Positions 10,011 to 18,731 of a stretch of 59,591 nt of DNA are shown here, piece by piece. A model generated the notes under the pieces. It saw nothing but the letters and a program-made list of their open reading frames with translations. It was not told where the DNA came from and searched no databases. This stretch comes from JBFKAV01 sp041621405 (lineage in GTDB: Bacteria; Pseudomonadota; Alphaproteobacteria; Rhodobacterales; Rhodobacteraceae): the NCBI GenBank assembly GCA_041621405.1, contig JBFKAV010000005.1, positions 1 through 59,591 of the forward strand, given 5' to 3'. Each line of letters starts with the position of its first letter. Positions within the stretch are counted from its first letter, which is position 1. Both the position numbers and the translations under genes were made by a program.

Positions 10011-10141
10011 GGAGTGGGGGGCTGTGTTCCCCCGTCGCCCCTGGGTCTCGAAGGTGCCAGTGCCGCCTCATTGCCTCGGGCTTCAGTGGAGGCGGCGCCA
10101 CCATGGCAATTTCCCGGTGAGTGTTTGAAACAGGGTGAAGG
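10011..10141 (+). repeat. degenerate hairpin repeat in the ATPase-permease gap
   Basis: The 174-bp gap in an otherwise tightly packed operon holds a GGGGG/CCCCC hairpin (10016-10033), an 8-bp inverted repeat GCCGCCTC (10062-10069) / GAGGCGGC (10089-10096), and a tail GTGTTTGAAACAGGGTGAAG near 10121-10140. That tail resembles the reverse complement of the tail of the copy at 17698-17748. It looks like a decayed member of the same repeat family. I see no riboswitch. Confidence 0.4.
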
Positions 10142-10153
10142 GAGCAGCTACCG

Positions 10154-11236
10154 ATGATCCGGCTCGAGAAACGCCCCTCGCCCTCGAACGCCTGGACGGC
10201 GGCGACGCCGCTCCTGGCGGTGGCGCTGACCATGATCGCCGGGGGCGTGATGTTCGCCATCCTCGGCAAGAACCCGGTGGTGGCGATCCGCACCATCTTC
10301 TGGGACCCGATCTTCGGCGAGTTCGCCTGGTATTTTCGGGGCCAGCTCCTGATCAAGGGCGGGCCGCTGATCCTGATCGCGATTGGCCTCAGCTTCGGCT
10401 TCCGCGCCGGGATCTGGAACATCGGCGCCGAGGGCCAGTACATCCTGGGCGCGATCTTCGGCGCTGCGGCGGGGCTCGCGTTCTACCCCGACGGTGGCTG
10501 GTTCGTGTTCCCGCTGATGGTGGTCTTCGGCGGGTTCGGCGGCTGGCTCTGGGCGATGATCCCGGCGCTCCTGAAGGTGCGGTTCGGGACCAACGAGATC
10601 CTGGTCTCGCTGCTGCTCGTCTACGTGGCGCAGAACGTCCTGGCGCGCGCCGCGCTGGGCTGGCTGCGCAATCCCGAAGGCGCCGGCTTCCCCGGCAGCC
10701 GCAACCTGGCGCAATGGGACGCCTCGTCGAACCCCGAGCTCATCGCCGGCACCGGCATGCACTGGGGCGTCGTCGTTGCCTTCCTCGCTGTGATCGGCGG
10801 CTACGTGCTGCTCAACCGGCACCTCACCGGCTATCACATCCGCCTCGCGGGGCAGGCGCCGCGCGCGGCCCGCTTTGCCGGGGTCTCGCCCGGGCGGCTG
10901 GTGATCTTCTGCATGGGCGTCTCCGGGGCGCTCGCAGGCCTTGCCGGTCTGTTCGAGGTGACTGGGCCGGCGGGCCAGATCTCGATCGACTTCGCCTCGG
11001 GCTACGGCTTCACCGCGATCATCGTGGCCTTCCTCGGGCGGCTAAACCCGGTGGGGATCCTGCTCGCCGGGCTCCTGATGGCGCTGACCTACGTCGGCGG
11101 CGACAATGCCTCGACCAACCTGGGAATCCCGGCCGCAGCGATCCAGCTCTTCCAGGGGATGCTGCTGTTCTTCCTGCTCTCGGTCGACGTGCTGACGAAC
11201 TACCGCATGCGGATCGGCCGGAGGGAGGCTGCCTGA
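10154..11236 (+). CDS. ABC transporter permease (NupB-like)
   Basis: Inner-membrane permease of the BMP-type importer, 360 aa, with multiple hydrophobic segments and the branched-chain amino acid/sugar permease fold. Typical sequences are LSFGFRAGIWNIGAEGQ near residue 78 and FGTNEILVSLLLVYVAQN near residue 148. The start ATG follows AGGGAGC at good spacing. Its TGA shares one base with the ATG of the second permease. Two different permeases beside one ATPase and one BMP protein is the standard layout for nucleoside uptake systems. Confidence 0.92.
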   Translation: MIRLEKRPSPSNAWTAATPLLAVALTMIAGGVMFAILGKNPVVAIRTIFWDPIFGEFAWYFRGQLLIKGGPLILIAIGLSFGFRAGIWNIGAEGQYILGAIFGAAAGLAFYPDGGWFVFPLMVVFGGFGGWLWAMIPALLKVRFGTNEILVSLLLVYVAQNVLARAALGWLRNPEGAGFPGSRNLAQWDASSNPELIAGTGMHWGVVVAFLAVIGGYVLLNRHLTGYHIRLAGQAPRAARFAGVSPGRLVIFCMGVSGALAGLAGLFEVTGPAGQISIDFASGYGFTAIIVAFLGRLNPVGILLAGLLMALTYVGGDNASTNLGIPAAAIQLFQGMLLFFLLSVDVLTNYRMRIGRREAA

Positions 11237-12171
11237 TGGAAATCCTGCTTTCGATCAACTGGATCCTGCTTCTGGCCTCGCTGATGGTTGCGGCCACCCC
11301 GATCCTCCTTGCCGCCACCGGCGAGCTGGTGGTGGAGAAGGCCGGGGTGCTCAACCTCGGCGTCGAGGGGATGATGATCTTCGGCGCGATCGCGGGCTTT
11401 GCCGTCGGGGTGGAGACCCAGGCGCCACTCCTGGGCTTCGTCACCGCCGCGGTGGCGGGGGCGGCGCTCTCGATGCTGTTCGGGTTCATCACCCAGGTCC
11501 TCCTGTCGAACCAGGTCGCGACCGGCCTCGCGCTCACCCTCTTCGGGCTCGGGCTCTCCGCGCTGGTGGGCCAGGGCTATGTCGGGATCAAGGCGCCGAT
11601 CCTGCCGGACTGGAACGTGCCGCTGCTCTCGCAGATCCCGGTGGTCGGCCCGATCCTGTTCCGCCACGACCTGGTGCTCTACTTTTCGATAGCGCTGGTC
11701 GCCGCGACCTGGGCCTTCCTGAAATATTCCCGTGCCGGGCTGATCCTGCGGGCGGTGGGCGAAAGCCACAGCGCGGCGCACGCGCTGGGCTACAAGGTCG
11801 TCCGGATCCGGCTTCTGGCCATCGCCTTCGGCGGCGCCTGCGCCGGGATGGGCGGCGCCTACATCTCGCTGGTCCGGGTGCCGCAATGGACCGAAGGCAT
11901 GACCGCCGGCGCCGGCTGGATCGCGCTTGCCATCGTCGTCTTCGCCTCGTGGAAACCCTGGCGGGTGCTCCTGGGCGCCTATCTCTTCGGCGGCATCGCC
12001 GTGCTGCAGCTGAACCTGCAGGCGGCGGGGCTCAAGGTACCGGTCGAGATCCTCTCGATGAGCCCGTACCTGATTACGATTCTCGTGCTGGTGATCATCT
12101 CGGCCGACCGCTCGCGCGCCGCGCTGGGCGCGCCGGCGGCGCTGGGCCGCGTGTTCCACGCCTCGGAATGA
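11236..12171 (+). CDS. ABC transporter permease (NupC-like)
   Basis: Second inner-membrane permease of the importer, 311 aa, hydrophobic throughout. It carries the family segment GELVVEKAGVLNLGVEGMM near residue 27, a counterpart of the IWNIGAEGQ segment in its partner, and ISLVRVPQWTEGMTAGAGW later. It should form the heterodimeric channel with the preceding permease. Translation is coupled through TGATG. An 83-bp gap holding a duplicated leader separates it from the binding-protein gene. Confidence 0.93.
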   Translation: MEILLSINWILLLASLMVAATPILLAATGELVVEKAGVLNLGVEGMMIFGAIAGFAVGVETQAPLLGFVTAAVAGAALSMLFGFITQVLLSNQVATGLALTLFGLGLSALVGQGYVGIKAPILPDWNVPLLSQIPVVGPILFRHDLVLYFSIALVAATWAFLKYSRAGLILRAVGESHSAAHALGYKVVRIRLLAIAFGGACAGMGGAYISLVRVPQWTEGMTAGAGWIALAIVVFASWKPWRVLLGAYLFGGIAVLQLNLQAAGLKVPVEILSMSPYLITILVLVIISADRSRAALGAPAALGRVFHASE

Positions 12172-12180
12172 GGCGACCAA

Positions 12181-12245
12181 GACCGCCGGGCAGGGATCCG
12201 GCAGCAACAGGGAGACCGCCGGGCAGCGCCCGGCACCAACAGGGA
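12181..12245 (+). repeat. tandem duplication of the leader/RBS before the binding-protein gene
   Basis: Two adjacent near-identical units, 12181-12213 (33 bp) and 12214-12245 (32 bp), each beginning GACCGCCGGGCAG and ending CAACAGGGA. The second forms a perfect 7-bp hairpin GCCGGGC (12218-12224) / GCCCGGC (12228-12234) with a 3-nt loop; the first forms a weaker 5-bp version. Each unit ends in an AGGGAG-type Shine-Dalgarno sequence; only the second is positioned for the GTG at 12255. Confidence 0.75.
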
Positions 12246-12254
12246 GTATGTGAC

Positions 12255-13337
12255 GTGAAAAGAAGAACCCTTCTCGCCACCGGCGCCGGCGCCGCGGCGG
12301 CCGCCGCCATGGGCCTGCCCGCCCGGGCGCAGACGCCGCTCAAGGTCGGCTTCGTCTATGTCGGCCCGGTCGGCGACGGCGGCTGGACCTACCAGCACGA
12401 CCAGGGCCGGCTCGCCGTGGAGGAGCAGTTCGGCGACCAGGTGGAGACCGTCTTCCAGGAGAGCGTTCCCGAAGGCGCCGACGCCGAGCGGGTGCTGACG
12501 CAGATGGCGCTCGGCGGCGCCGGGCTGATCTTCACCACCTCGTTCGGCTACATGGACCCGACAATCAACGTGGCGGCCAAATTCCCGAACGTGAAGTTCG
12601 AGCACGCCACCGGCTACAAGCGTGCCGACAACGTGGCCACCTACGACGCCCGCTTCTACGAGGGCCGGGCGGTGATCGGCACGATCGCGGGGCGGATGAC
12701 CCAGTCGAACAAGATCGGCTACATCGCCTCGTTCCCGATCCCCGAGGTGATCCAAGGCATCAACTCCTATTACCTCCATGCCAAGAAGGTGAACCCGGAT
12801 GTCGAGATCACCGTGGTCTGGGCCTACACCTGGTTCGACCCGGCCAAGGAGGCCGATGCCGCCAAGGCGATGCTCGAGCAGGGTGTGGACGTGATCGCGC
12901 AGCACACCGACTCGACCGCGCCGCTCGCCGAAATGGCGAAGACGACGGGCGTCTACGGCTTCGGCCAGGCCTCGGACATGGCCGAGTACAAGCCCAGCCC
13001 CCGGATCTCGTCGATCATCGACAACTGGGCGCCGTACTACGTGAAGCGCGTGCAGGCGGCGCTCGACGGCACCTGGGTGAGCGAGCACACCTGGGGCGGC
13101 ATCGGCGACGGCGAGGTGGTGGTCGGCGAGATCACCGACGCGGTGCCGGCCGAGGTGAAGGCCGAGGCCGAGGCGCTGCGCGACTCGATCGGTGCGGGCG
13201 CATACCACCCGTTCACCGGCCCGATCAACAAGCAGGACGGCTCGGTCTTCCTCGCCGAGGGCGAGGTGGCGACCGACGAGCAGCTTGTGGCGATGAACTT
13301 CTACCTTGAGGGTATCAAGGGCGATATTCCGAGCTGA
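12255..13337 (+). CDS. BMP family ABC transporter substrate-binding protein
   Basis: Periplasmic binding protein of the importer, about 360 aa, of the basic membrane protein (Bmp/PnrA-like) family that binds purine nucleosides and related ligands. The N-terminus is a signal peptide with a twin-arginine-like core (KRRTLLATGAGAA) ending at PARAQT, near residue 26. The mature part opens with LKVGFVYVGPVGDGGWTYQH, and GGAGLIFTTSFGYMD follows. The start is a GTG; the nearby ATG is followed at once by TGA. A strong hairpin 26 bp past the stop ends the operon. Ligand identity is inferred from the xdh context. Confidence 0.93.
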   Translation: MKRRTLLATGAGAAAAAAMGLPARAQTPLKVGFVYVGPVGDGGWTYQHDQGRLAVEEQFGDQVETVFQESVPEGADAERVLTQMALGGAGLIFTTSFGYMDPTINVAAKFPNVKFEHATGYKRADNVATYDARFYEGRAVIGTIAGRMTQSNKIGYIASFPIPEVIQGINSYYLHAKKVNPDVEITVVWAYTWFDPAKEADAAKAMLEQGVDVIAQHTDSTAPLAEMAKTTGVYGFGQASDMAEYKPSPRISSIIDNWAPYYVKRVQAALDGTWVSEHTWGGIGDGEVVVGEITDAVPAEVKAEAEALRDSIGAGAYHPFTGPINKQDGSVFLAEGEVATDEQLVAMNFYLEGIKGDIPS

Positions 13338-13362
13338 GCCTTCCATCGGGCGAACGCCGCGG

Positions 13363-13400
13363 CCCGCGCGAGGTCTCGCGCGGGTCGTTCTCTTGCCCCT
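13363..13400 (+). terminator. terminator after the xdh/BMP operon
   Basis: Perfect 10-bp stem CCCGCGCGAG (13363-13372) / CTCGCGCGGG (13375-13384) with a 2-nt loop, followed on the plus strand by a T-rich stretch (TCGTTCTCTTG). It lies between convergent genes. The tract on the minus-strand side has no T run, so it mainly serves the plus strand. Confidence 0.75.
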
Positions 13401-13406
13401 TTCCGG

Positions 13407-14048
13407 TCAGAACGGGCGATCAGCTGCGCGGTATTCCCAGACCGTGACGGTGCCGTCGGCATTCGCATCGGCGGCGCCGTAGTCGGCCTCAGCGGCAGCG
13501 AAGAACTCGGCCCGCGTCAGCACCTTGTCGCCGTCGGCGTCGAGCGTCGCGAACCGTGCCGCGCGGCGCTCGGCCATCGGGTGCCCGGCGAAGGCGGCCA
13601 TCGCCCCGATGCCCAAGAACTCGGCGTCCGACACCGCGCCGTCGCCATCCGGGTCGAGCCGGGCGAAGGTGAATTCGGTCCGCGCCGAGGCCTCCTCGGC
13701 CGACACCGCGCCATCGCCGTCGGCGTCGAGCGGTCCGGCCGCAAAGCCCGCCTGCGGCCCGGGTCCGAAGCCCATGCCGCCGAAGCCAGGCCCCATCATG
13801 CCGCTGAAGCCAGGCCCCATCATGCCGGGTCCCATCATGCCGCCGAAGCCAGGCCCCGTCATGCCGCCCATGTCGAAGTGCCTGCGCTCTGGCCAATCCA
13901 TCGGCCCGGGGCCGCCCCAATGGAACGACCAACCATGACCATCGCCCATGCTGCCAGATCCCGTGCCCGGGCCGGAGGGCCCATGCGCTAGAGCCGCGCC
14001 CCCGAGCCCAAGCGCAACTGCCCCTGCCGCAGCAACCTTGCCGATCAT
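13407..14048 (-). CDS. secreted EF-hand calcium-binding protein
   Basis: Exported protein of about 213 aa. A signal peptide (IGKVAAAGAVALGLGGAALA) is followed by a Gly/Met/Pro-rich region with repeats of the type MMGPGF, then four EF-hand-like loops: DADGDGAVSAEE, DPDGDGAVSDAE, DADGDKVLTRAE and DANADGTVTVWE. The first two are canonical, the third has Lys-Val in place of the usual Gly-x, and the fourth is degenerate. The start ATG at 14048 has GGAGGAAAG just upstream; 12 further upstream codons are open but lack a signal-peptide shape. Function unknown; calcium binding is likely from the loops. Confidence 0.88.
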   Translation of the reverse strand: MIGKVAAAGAVALGLGGAALAHGPSGPGTGSGSMGDGHGWSFHWGGPGPMDWPERRHFDMGGMTGPGFGGMMGPGMMGPGFSGMMGPGFGGMGFGPGPQAGFAAGPLDADGDGAVSAEEASARTEFTFARLDPDGDGAVSDAEFLGIGAMAAFAGHPMAERRAARFATLDADGDKVLTRAEFFAAAEADYGAADANADGTVTVWEYRAADRPF

Positions 14049-14184
14049 CGTTCTTTCCTCCCCGGTTCGTGAGTGGTTCGCCAATTGAGCGCCTTCGTTC
14101 AGACCGCGCCTTGACGGCGGTCAAACCCGGCGGCTAGCTCGCCCCCGATCGGCCTCGACGCCGATCACGTTCGCGCGAGGGGAA

Positions 14185-15258
14185 ATGCACGATTTCCTCA
14201 TCATCGGCGGCGGCATCGCTGGCGTCTCAGCTGCGGCGCGGCTGTCGCATCTGGGCCCGGTGCTCTTGCTCGAGGCCGAGGACCATCTCGCCCACCATGC
14301 GTCGGGCCGATCGGCGGCCCTGTTCGTGATGGGCTACGGCGCGCCGCCTGTCGTCGCGCTCAACGAGGCGAGCGAGGACTATCTTCGCAACGCCCACGGC
14401 GGCGTGCTCACCCCCCGAGGCGTGATGATCGTGGCCAGGGAGGAGGAAGCGGCCGCGTTCGAGGCCGAGGTGGCCGAGATGCGCGCCGAGCGGCTGAGCC
14501 TCGTCGAAGCGCGGACGCGGGTGCCGGTCCTGAACCAAGGCGCGCTCGCCTTCGCAGCCGTTTCCGCCGACGCGCTCGACATCGACACCGACCGGCTGAT
14601 CCAGGACTTCGCCCGCGAGGCGCGGCGGAACGGCGAAATCGTCACCCGTGCCCGGGTCACCGCGCTCCTGCGTGCGGGAGGCGGCTGGGGGGCCGAGACG
14701 GCCGGAGGAAGCCATGCCGGCCGGCTTCTCGTCAACGCCGCCGGCGCCTGGGCCGACGGCATCGCCCGGCTCGCGGGCGCCAGGCCCCTCGGCCTCACCC
14801 CGCTCCGCCGCTCTATGGCCCGGATCCCGGCTCCGGGCGGCCACGACCTCTCCTCCTGGCCCTGCCTCTTCGGCGCCGGCGAGAGCTGGTACGCCAAGCC
14901 CGATGCCGGTGCGCTGATCGTCTCGCCGGCCGAGGAGCACCCGGTCGAGCCGCATGACGCCTGGGCCGACGACATGGTGCTGGCCGAGGGACTGGCGCGC
15001 TACGAGGCGATGGTGACCGAGCCGGTGACCCGGCTCCTCGCCTCCTGGGCGGGGCTCAGGACCTTCGCCCCCGACCGGGTTCTGGCGATCGGCCCCGATC
15101 CCGCGGTGCCGGACTTCTTCTGGCTCGCCGGGCAGGGCGGCTACGGGTTCCAGACCTCGCCCGCCGCCTCGCGTCTCGCCGCCGACCTGATCGGAGGCAG
15201 TGCGCCGGACCTCCCTCCCGGGACCGTCGCCGCGCTCTCGCCTGCCCGCTTTGCCTGA
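14185..15258 (+). CDS. FAD-dependent oxidoreductase, D-arginine dehydrogenase-like
   Basis: Flavoprotein of the D-amino-acid oxidase (DAO) fold, 357 aa. The dinucleotide motif IIGGGIAGVSAA is at residues 6-17. HASGRSAALFVMGYG at 38-52 closely resembles the HSTGRSAAHYTVAYG active-site segment I recall from Pseudomonas D-arginine dehydrogenase (DauA). The C-terminal GQGGYGFQTSPA also matches that family. It probably deaminates D-amino acids to 2-oxo acids, passing electrons to a quinone or dye-like acceptor; the exact substrate is inference. It runs convergent with the hyi gene, with only 8 bp between stops. Confidence 0.82.
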   Translation: MHDFLIIGGGIAGVSAAARLSHLGPVLLLEAEDHLAHHASGRSAALFVMGYGAPPVVALNEASEDYLRNAHGGVLTPRGVMIVAREEEAAAFEAEVAEMRAERLSLVEARTRVPVLNQGALAFAAVSADALDIDTDRLIQDFAREARRNGEIVTRARVTALLRAGGGWGAETAGGSHAGRLLVNAAGAWADGIARLAGARPLGLTPLRRSMARIPAPGGHDLSSWPCLFGAGESWYAKPDAGALIVSPAEEHPVEPHDAWADDMVLAEGLARYEAMVTEPVTRLLASWAGLRTFAPDRVLAIGPDPAVPDFFWLAGQGGYGFQTSPAASRLAADLIGGSAPDLPPGTVAALSPARFA

Positions 15259-15266
15259 GGCGCCGC

Positions 15267-16016
15267 TCAGCGAATCCAGGCAAGCCCGTCCTCGGTGCGC
15301 CCGGCGGGCTTGTACTCGCCGCTGACCCAGCCGCCGTAGCCCGAGGCGTCAAGCGCGGCGAAGAAGGCGGGATAGTCGATCTCGCCCGTCACCGGCTCAT
15401 GGCGCCCCGGCACCCCGGCCACCTGCACATGCACCACCTGCGGCGCGCAGAGCTCCCACAACCCGAGCACGTCGCCGTGGATCATCTGGGCGTGATAGGC
15501 GTCGAACTGAAGGCGCAGGTTCGGGGCGCCGACTTCCGCGACGATCTCGAGCGCCTCGCGGAAATCGGACAGGAAATAGCCCGGCATGTCCGTCCGATTG
15601 ATCGGCTCGATGGTCAGTCGCTGCTTGGGCGCCCGCGCGGCTGCCCAGCGCAAGTTCGCCAAATAGGTCGCCCGCGCCTCGGGCCCCTCCGCGGCGCCGG
15701 CCATGACATGGAGGTGGCTGGCCTTCAGCACCTGGGCGAAGCGCAGCGCGCGGTCGAAATCCTTGCGGAACCGCGCCTCGCCGCCCGGGATCGCGGCAAA
15801 GCCGCGCTCGCCGCCGGTCCAGTTCGGCGGCGGACAGTTGATGAGCACCACGGGCAGGCCCGCGAGCCGCGCCGCCTCGGCGATCAGCGCCGCGGGCTCG
15901 TCGTAGGGAAACAGGATCTCGACGGCCTCGAACCCCGCCGCCTTCGCCGCCGCGATCCGCTCGATCAGCGGGCGTTCGGTGAAGAGCCAGGAAAGGTTGG
16001 CGCAAAAGCGCGGCAT
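15267..16016 (-). CDS. hyi: hydroxypyruvate isomerase family protein
   Basis: TIM-barrel sugar isomerase of the AP-endonuclease-2 superfamily, 249 aa, expected to interconvert hydroxypyruvate and tartronate semialdehyde in glyoxylate metabolism. Family features: N-terminal RFCANLSWLFTERPLIERI, the metal-ligand segments IEPINRTDMPGYFL and LQFDAYHAQMIHGD, and the C-terminal SGEYKPAG. Related isomerases (OtnI) have similar sequences, so the substrate is not certain. The ATG overlaps the stop of the DUF1285 gene (TGATG), making a two-gene operon. A glyoxylate role would fit the glycolate oxidase operon downstream. Confidence 0.85.
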   Translation of the reverse strand: MPRFCANLSWLFTERPLIERIAAAKAAGFEAVEILFPYDEPAALIAEAARLAGLPVVLINCPPPNWTGGERGFAAIPGGEARFRKDFDRALRFAQVLKASHLHVMAGAAEGPEARATYLANLRWAAARAPKQRLTIEPINRTDMPGYFLSDFREALEIVAEVGAPNLRLQFDAYHAQMIHGDVLGLWELCAPQVVHVQVAGVPGRHEPVTGEIDYPAFFAALDASGYGGWVSGEYKPAGRTEDGLAWIR

Positions 16017-16603
16017 CAGGGGAGTTCGGCCGACGGGATCACCGGGAAGAAGCGCCCGTCCGACCAGAGACCGAACCAGCCTTCGCCATCGTGCCTTTCG
16101 TGCGCCCCGAGCTCCACCAGCCGGTAGAAGCTCTTGCGGTCGATCAGCGCCTCGAGCCCGGCGCGGACGTGGACGTAGGGCGCAGGCTCGCCGGTCTCAG
16201 GGTCGCGCACCACCCGGATCGGGTGGTCGGGTCCGGCCGTCACCTCGTCGTCGACGTTGGTGCGGAAGGTGAGGCGCTGGTCGGGTCCTGTGCCTTCGAC
16301 GTCGAAATCGACGGCAACGAATGGCGCGTCCTCGACCCGGATGCCGGCCTTCTCCACCGGGGTCACGAGGAAATACTTCTCGCCTTCCTTCTTCAGGATC
16401 GAGGAGAACAGCTTCACCAGCGCCTTCCTGCCGATCGGCGTGCCGAGGTAGAACCAGGTGCCGTCCCGCCTTATCTCCATGTCCAGGTCGCCGCAAAACG
16501 GCGGGTTCCAAAGGTGTACGGGCGGCGGTTCTTTCTTCACCGCCGCCTTGGCCGTGGCGGCGAGGCCCTCGGCGGACGGTTTCACAATGTTTTGTGCGGC
16601 CAT
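16016..16603 (-). CDS. DUF1285 domain protein
   Basis: Soluble protein of about 195 aa matching the DUF1285 family: PPPVHLWNPPFCGDLDMEI, GTWFYLGTPIGRKALVKLF and EKYFLVTPVEKAGI run in the family order. Function is unknown; no catalytic motif is visible. I start at the ATG of MAAQN; a TTG four codons upstream is also possible and neither has a strong Shine-Dalgarno sequence. It is divergent from moxR across about 70 bp and overlaps the hyi start by one base. Confidence 0.85.
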   Translation of the reverse strand: MAAQNIVKPSAEGLAATAKAAVKKEPPPVHLWNPPFCGDLDMEIRRDGTWFYLGTPIGRKALVKLFSSILKKEGEKYFLVTPVEKAGIRVEDAPFVAVDFDVEGTGPDQRLTFRTNVDDEVTAGPDHPIRVVRDPETGEPAPYVHVRAGLEALIDRKSFYRLVELGAHERHDGEGWFGLWSDGRFFPVIPSAELP

Positions 16604-16675
16604 CGGTTTTGCCAATTGCGGGCGGGGGCATAGTTCCGTCTAATACCGCTCATAGGGGCAGAAGGGAGAGATGTC

Positions 16676-17683
<1,008 letters not shown>

Positions 17684-17697
17684 GGCATTCTCCTCCT

Positions 17698-17748
17698 CAC
17701 CTTGGTTCAAATATCCTCGGGGGGTCCGGGGGGTGGAAAACCCCCCGC
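17698..17748 (+). repeat. dispersed GC-hairpin repeat between moxR and the DUF58 gene
   Basis: Contains CAAATATCCTCGG followed by a hairpin CGGGGGG (17727-17733) / CCCCCCG (17741-17747) with a 7-nt loop. Same orientation and layout as the copy inside xdhA at 4226-4279; partial relatives lie at 27664-27700 and 10011-10141. Placed between two genes of one operon, it could act as a partial terminator or RNA-stability element. Confidence 0.6.
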
Positions 17749-17855
17749 TACGCCTGCGCCGCCAGGCGCGACGTCGCGGGCGAGGCGGAGCATGCCTGCC
17801 CCGGCACACCCGGGGAGTGCTCGATCAGGGCGCAGCGGGCAGGCGAGATGGCGCC

Positions 17856-18731
17856 ATGACCGAACCCGCCACCCTCCGCCATTCCGCCGAGGCGCTCGCC
17901 GCGCCCTTGCCGCACTTGCTGGCCGAGGCCGAGCACCTGGCCTCGACGGTGCTTCTGGGCGAGCACGGGCGGCGCCGGGCCGGGCTTGGCGACGCGTTCT
18001 GGCAATACCGCCCGGCCACCGCCTCCGACGAGGCACGGTCGATCGACTGGCGCCGCTCGGCGCGGTCGGATTCGCATTTCGTGCGCGAAAAGGAATGGCA
18101 GGCGGCACAGTCGGTGCAGCTCTGGGTCGACGATGCCGCCTCGATGCGCTTTTCCGGTGATCGCAACCGCCCGTCCAAGGCCGCGCGCGCGCGGCTTCTG
18201 GCGATGGCGCTCTCGGTCCTGCTCATTCGCGGCGGCGAGCGGGTCGGGCTCTACGACGAAGCGCTGCGCCCTGGGCGCGGCGAGCTGCAGCTGCTGCGGC
18301 TGGCCGAGGTGCTGTCGCGTCCACCGGCGGCCGCGGACTATGGCGCGCCCGAGGCACGGGGCATGCTGCACCATTCGCGCGCGGCTTTCCTGTCCGACTT
18401 CCTCGGCGATCCGGCGCCGGTGGAGGCGCAGCTGACCAAGGCCGCCGACCGCGGCGTCAGGGGAGCGCTCCTGATGGTGCTCGACCCGCAGGAGGAGGAG
18501 TTTCCGTTCGACGGCCGCACGATCTTCGAATCGATGACCGGCGCGGTCCGGCACGAGACCCTGAAGGCGGGCGACCTGCGCGCCCGCTACTTGGAGCGTC
18601 TGGCCGATCGCAAGGCGCGACTCCACGGCCTCGCCCGCCTTACCGGCTGGCAGGCGAGCGTGCACCACACCGACGAGCCGCCCCTGCCTGCCCTGCTCTG
18701 GCTGTTCCGCGCCTTGGAGCGCCGCCGCTGA
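17856..18731 (+). CDS. DUF58 domain protein
   Basis: Cytoplasmic or peripheral protein of about 291 aa with the DUF58 signature: YRPATASDEARSIDWRRSAR, the REKEWQAAQSVQLWVDDAASM segment that resembles a VWA strand with partial MIDAS, and a Rossmann-like C-terminal half. DUF58 proteins occur almost always with MoxR. I chose the ATG before TEPATLRHS; the frame is open about 40 codons further upstream, but that part is the translated hairpin repeat. The last base is shared with the ATG of the next gene. Confidence 0.9.
   Translation: MTEPATLRHSAEALAAPLPHLLAEAEHLASTVLLGEHGRRRAGLGDAFWQYRPATASDEARSIDWRRSARSDSHFVREKEWQAAQSVQLWVDDAASMRFSGDRNRPSKAARARLLAMALSVLLIRGGERVGLYDEALRPGRGELQLLRLAEVLSRPPAAADYGAPEARGMLHHSRAAFLSDFLGDPAPVEAQLTKAADRGVRGALLMVLDPQEEEFPFDGRTIFESMTGAVRHETLKAGDLRARYLERLADRKARLHGLARLTGWQASVHHTDEPPLPALLWLFRALERRR

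Noticed and set aside
9980..10153. Purine riboswitch in the operon gap
   Set aside because: Considered because of the purine context, but I find none of the conserved purine-aptamer core; the structure present is explained by the repeat-like hairpins.
17733..17855. N-terminal extension of the DUF58 protein
   Set aside because: The frame is open, but it translates the hairpin repeat into an Arg-rich leader; the family start fits the ATG at 17856.
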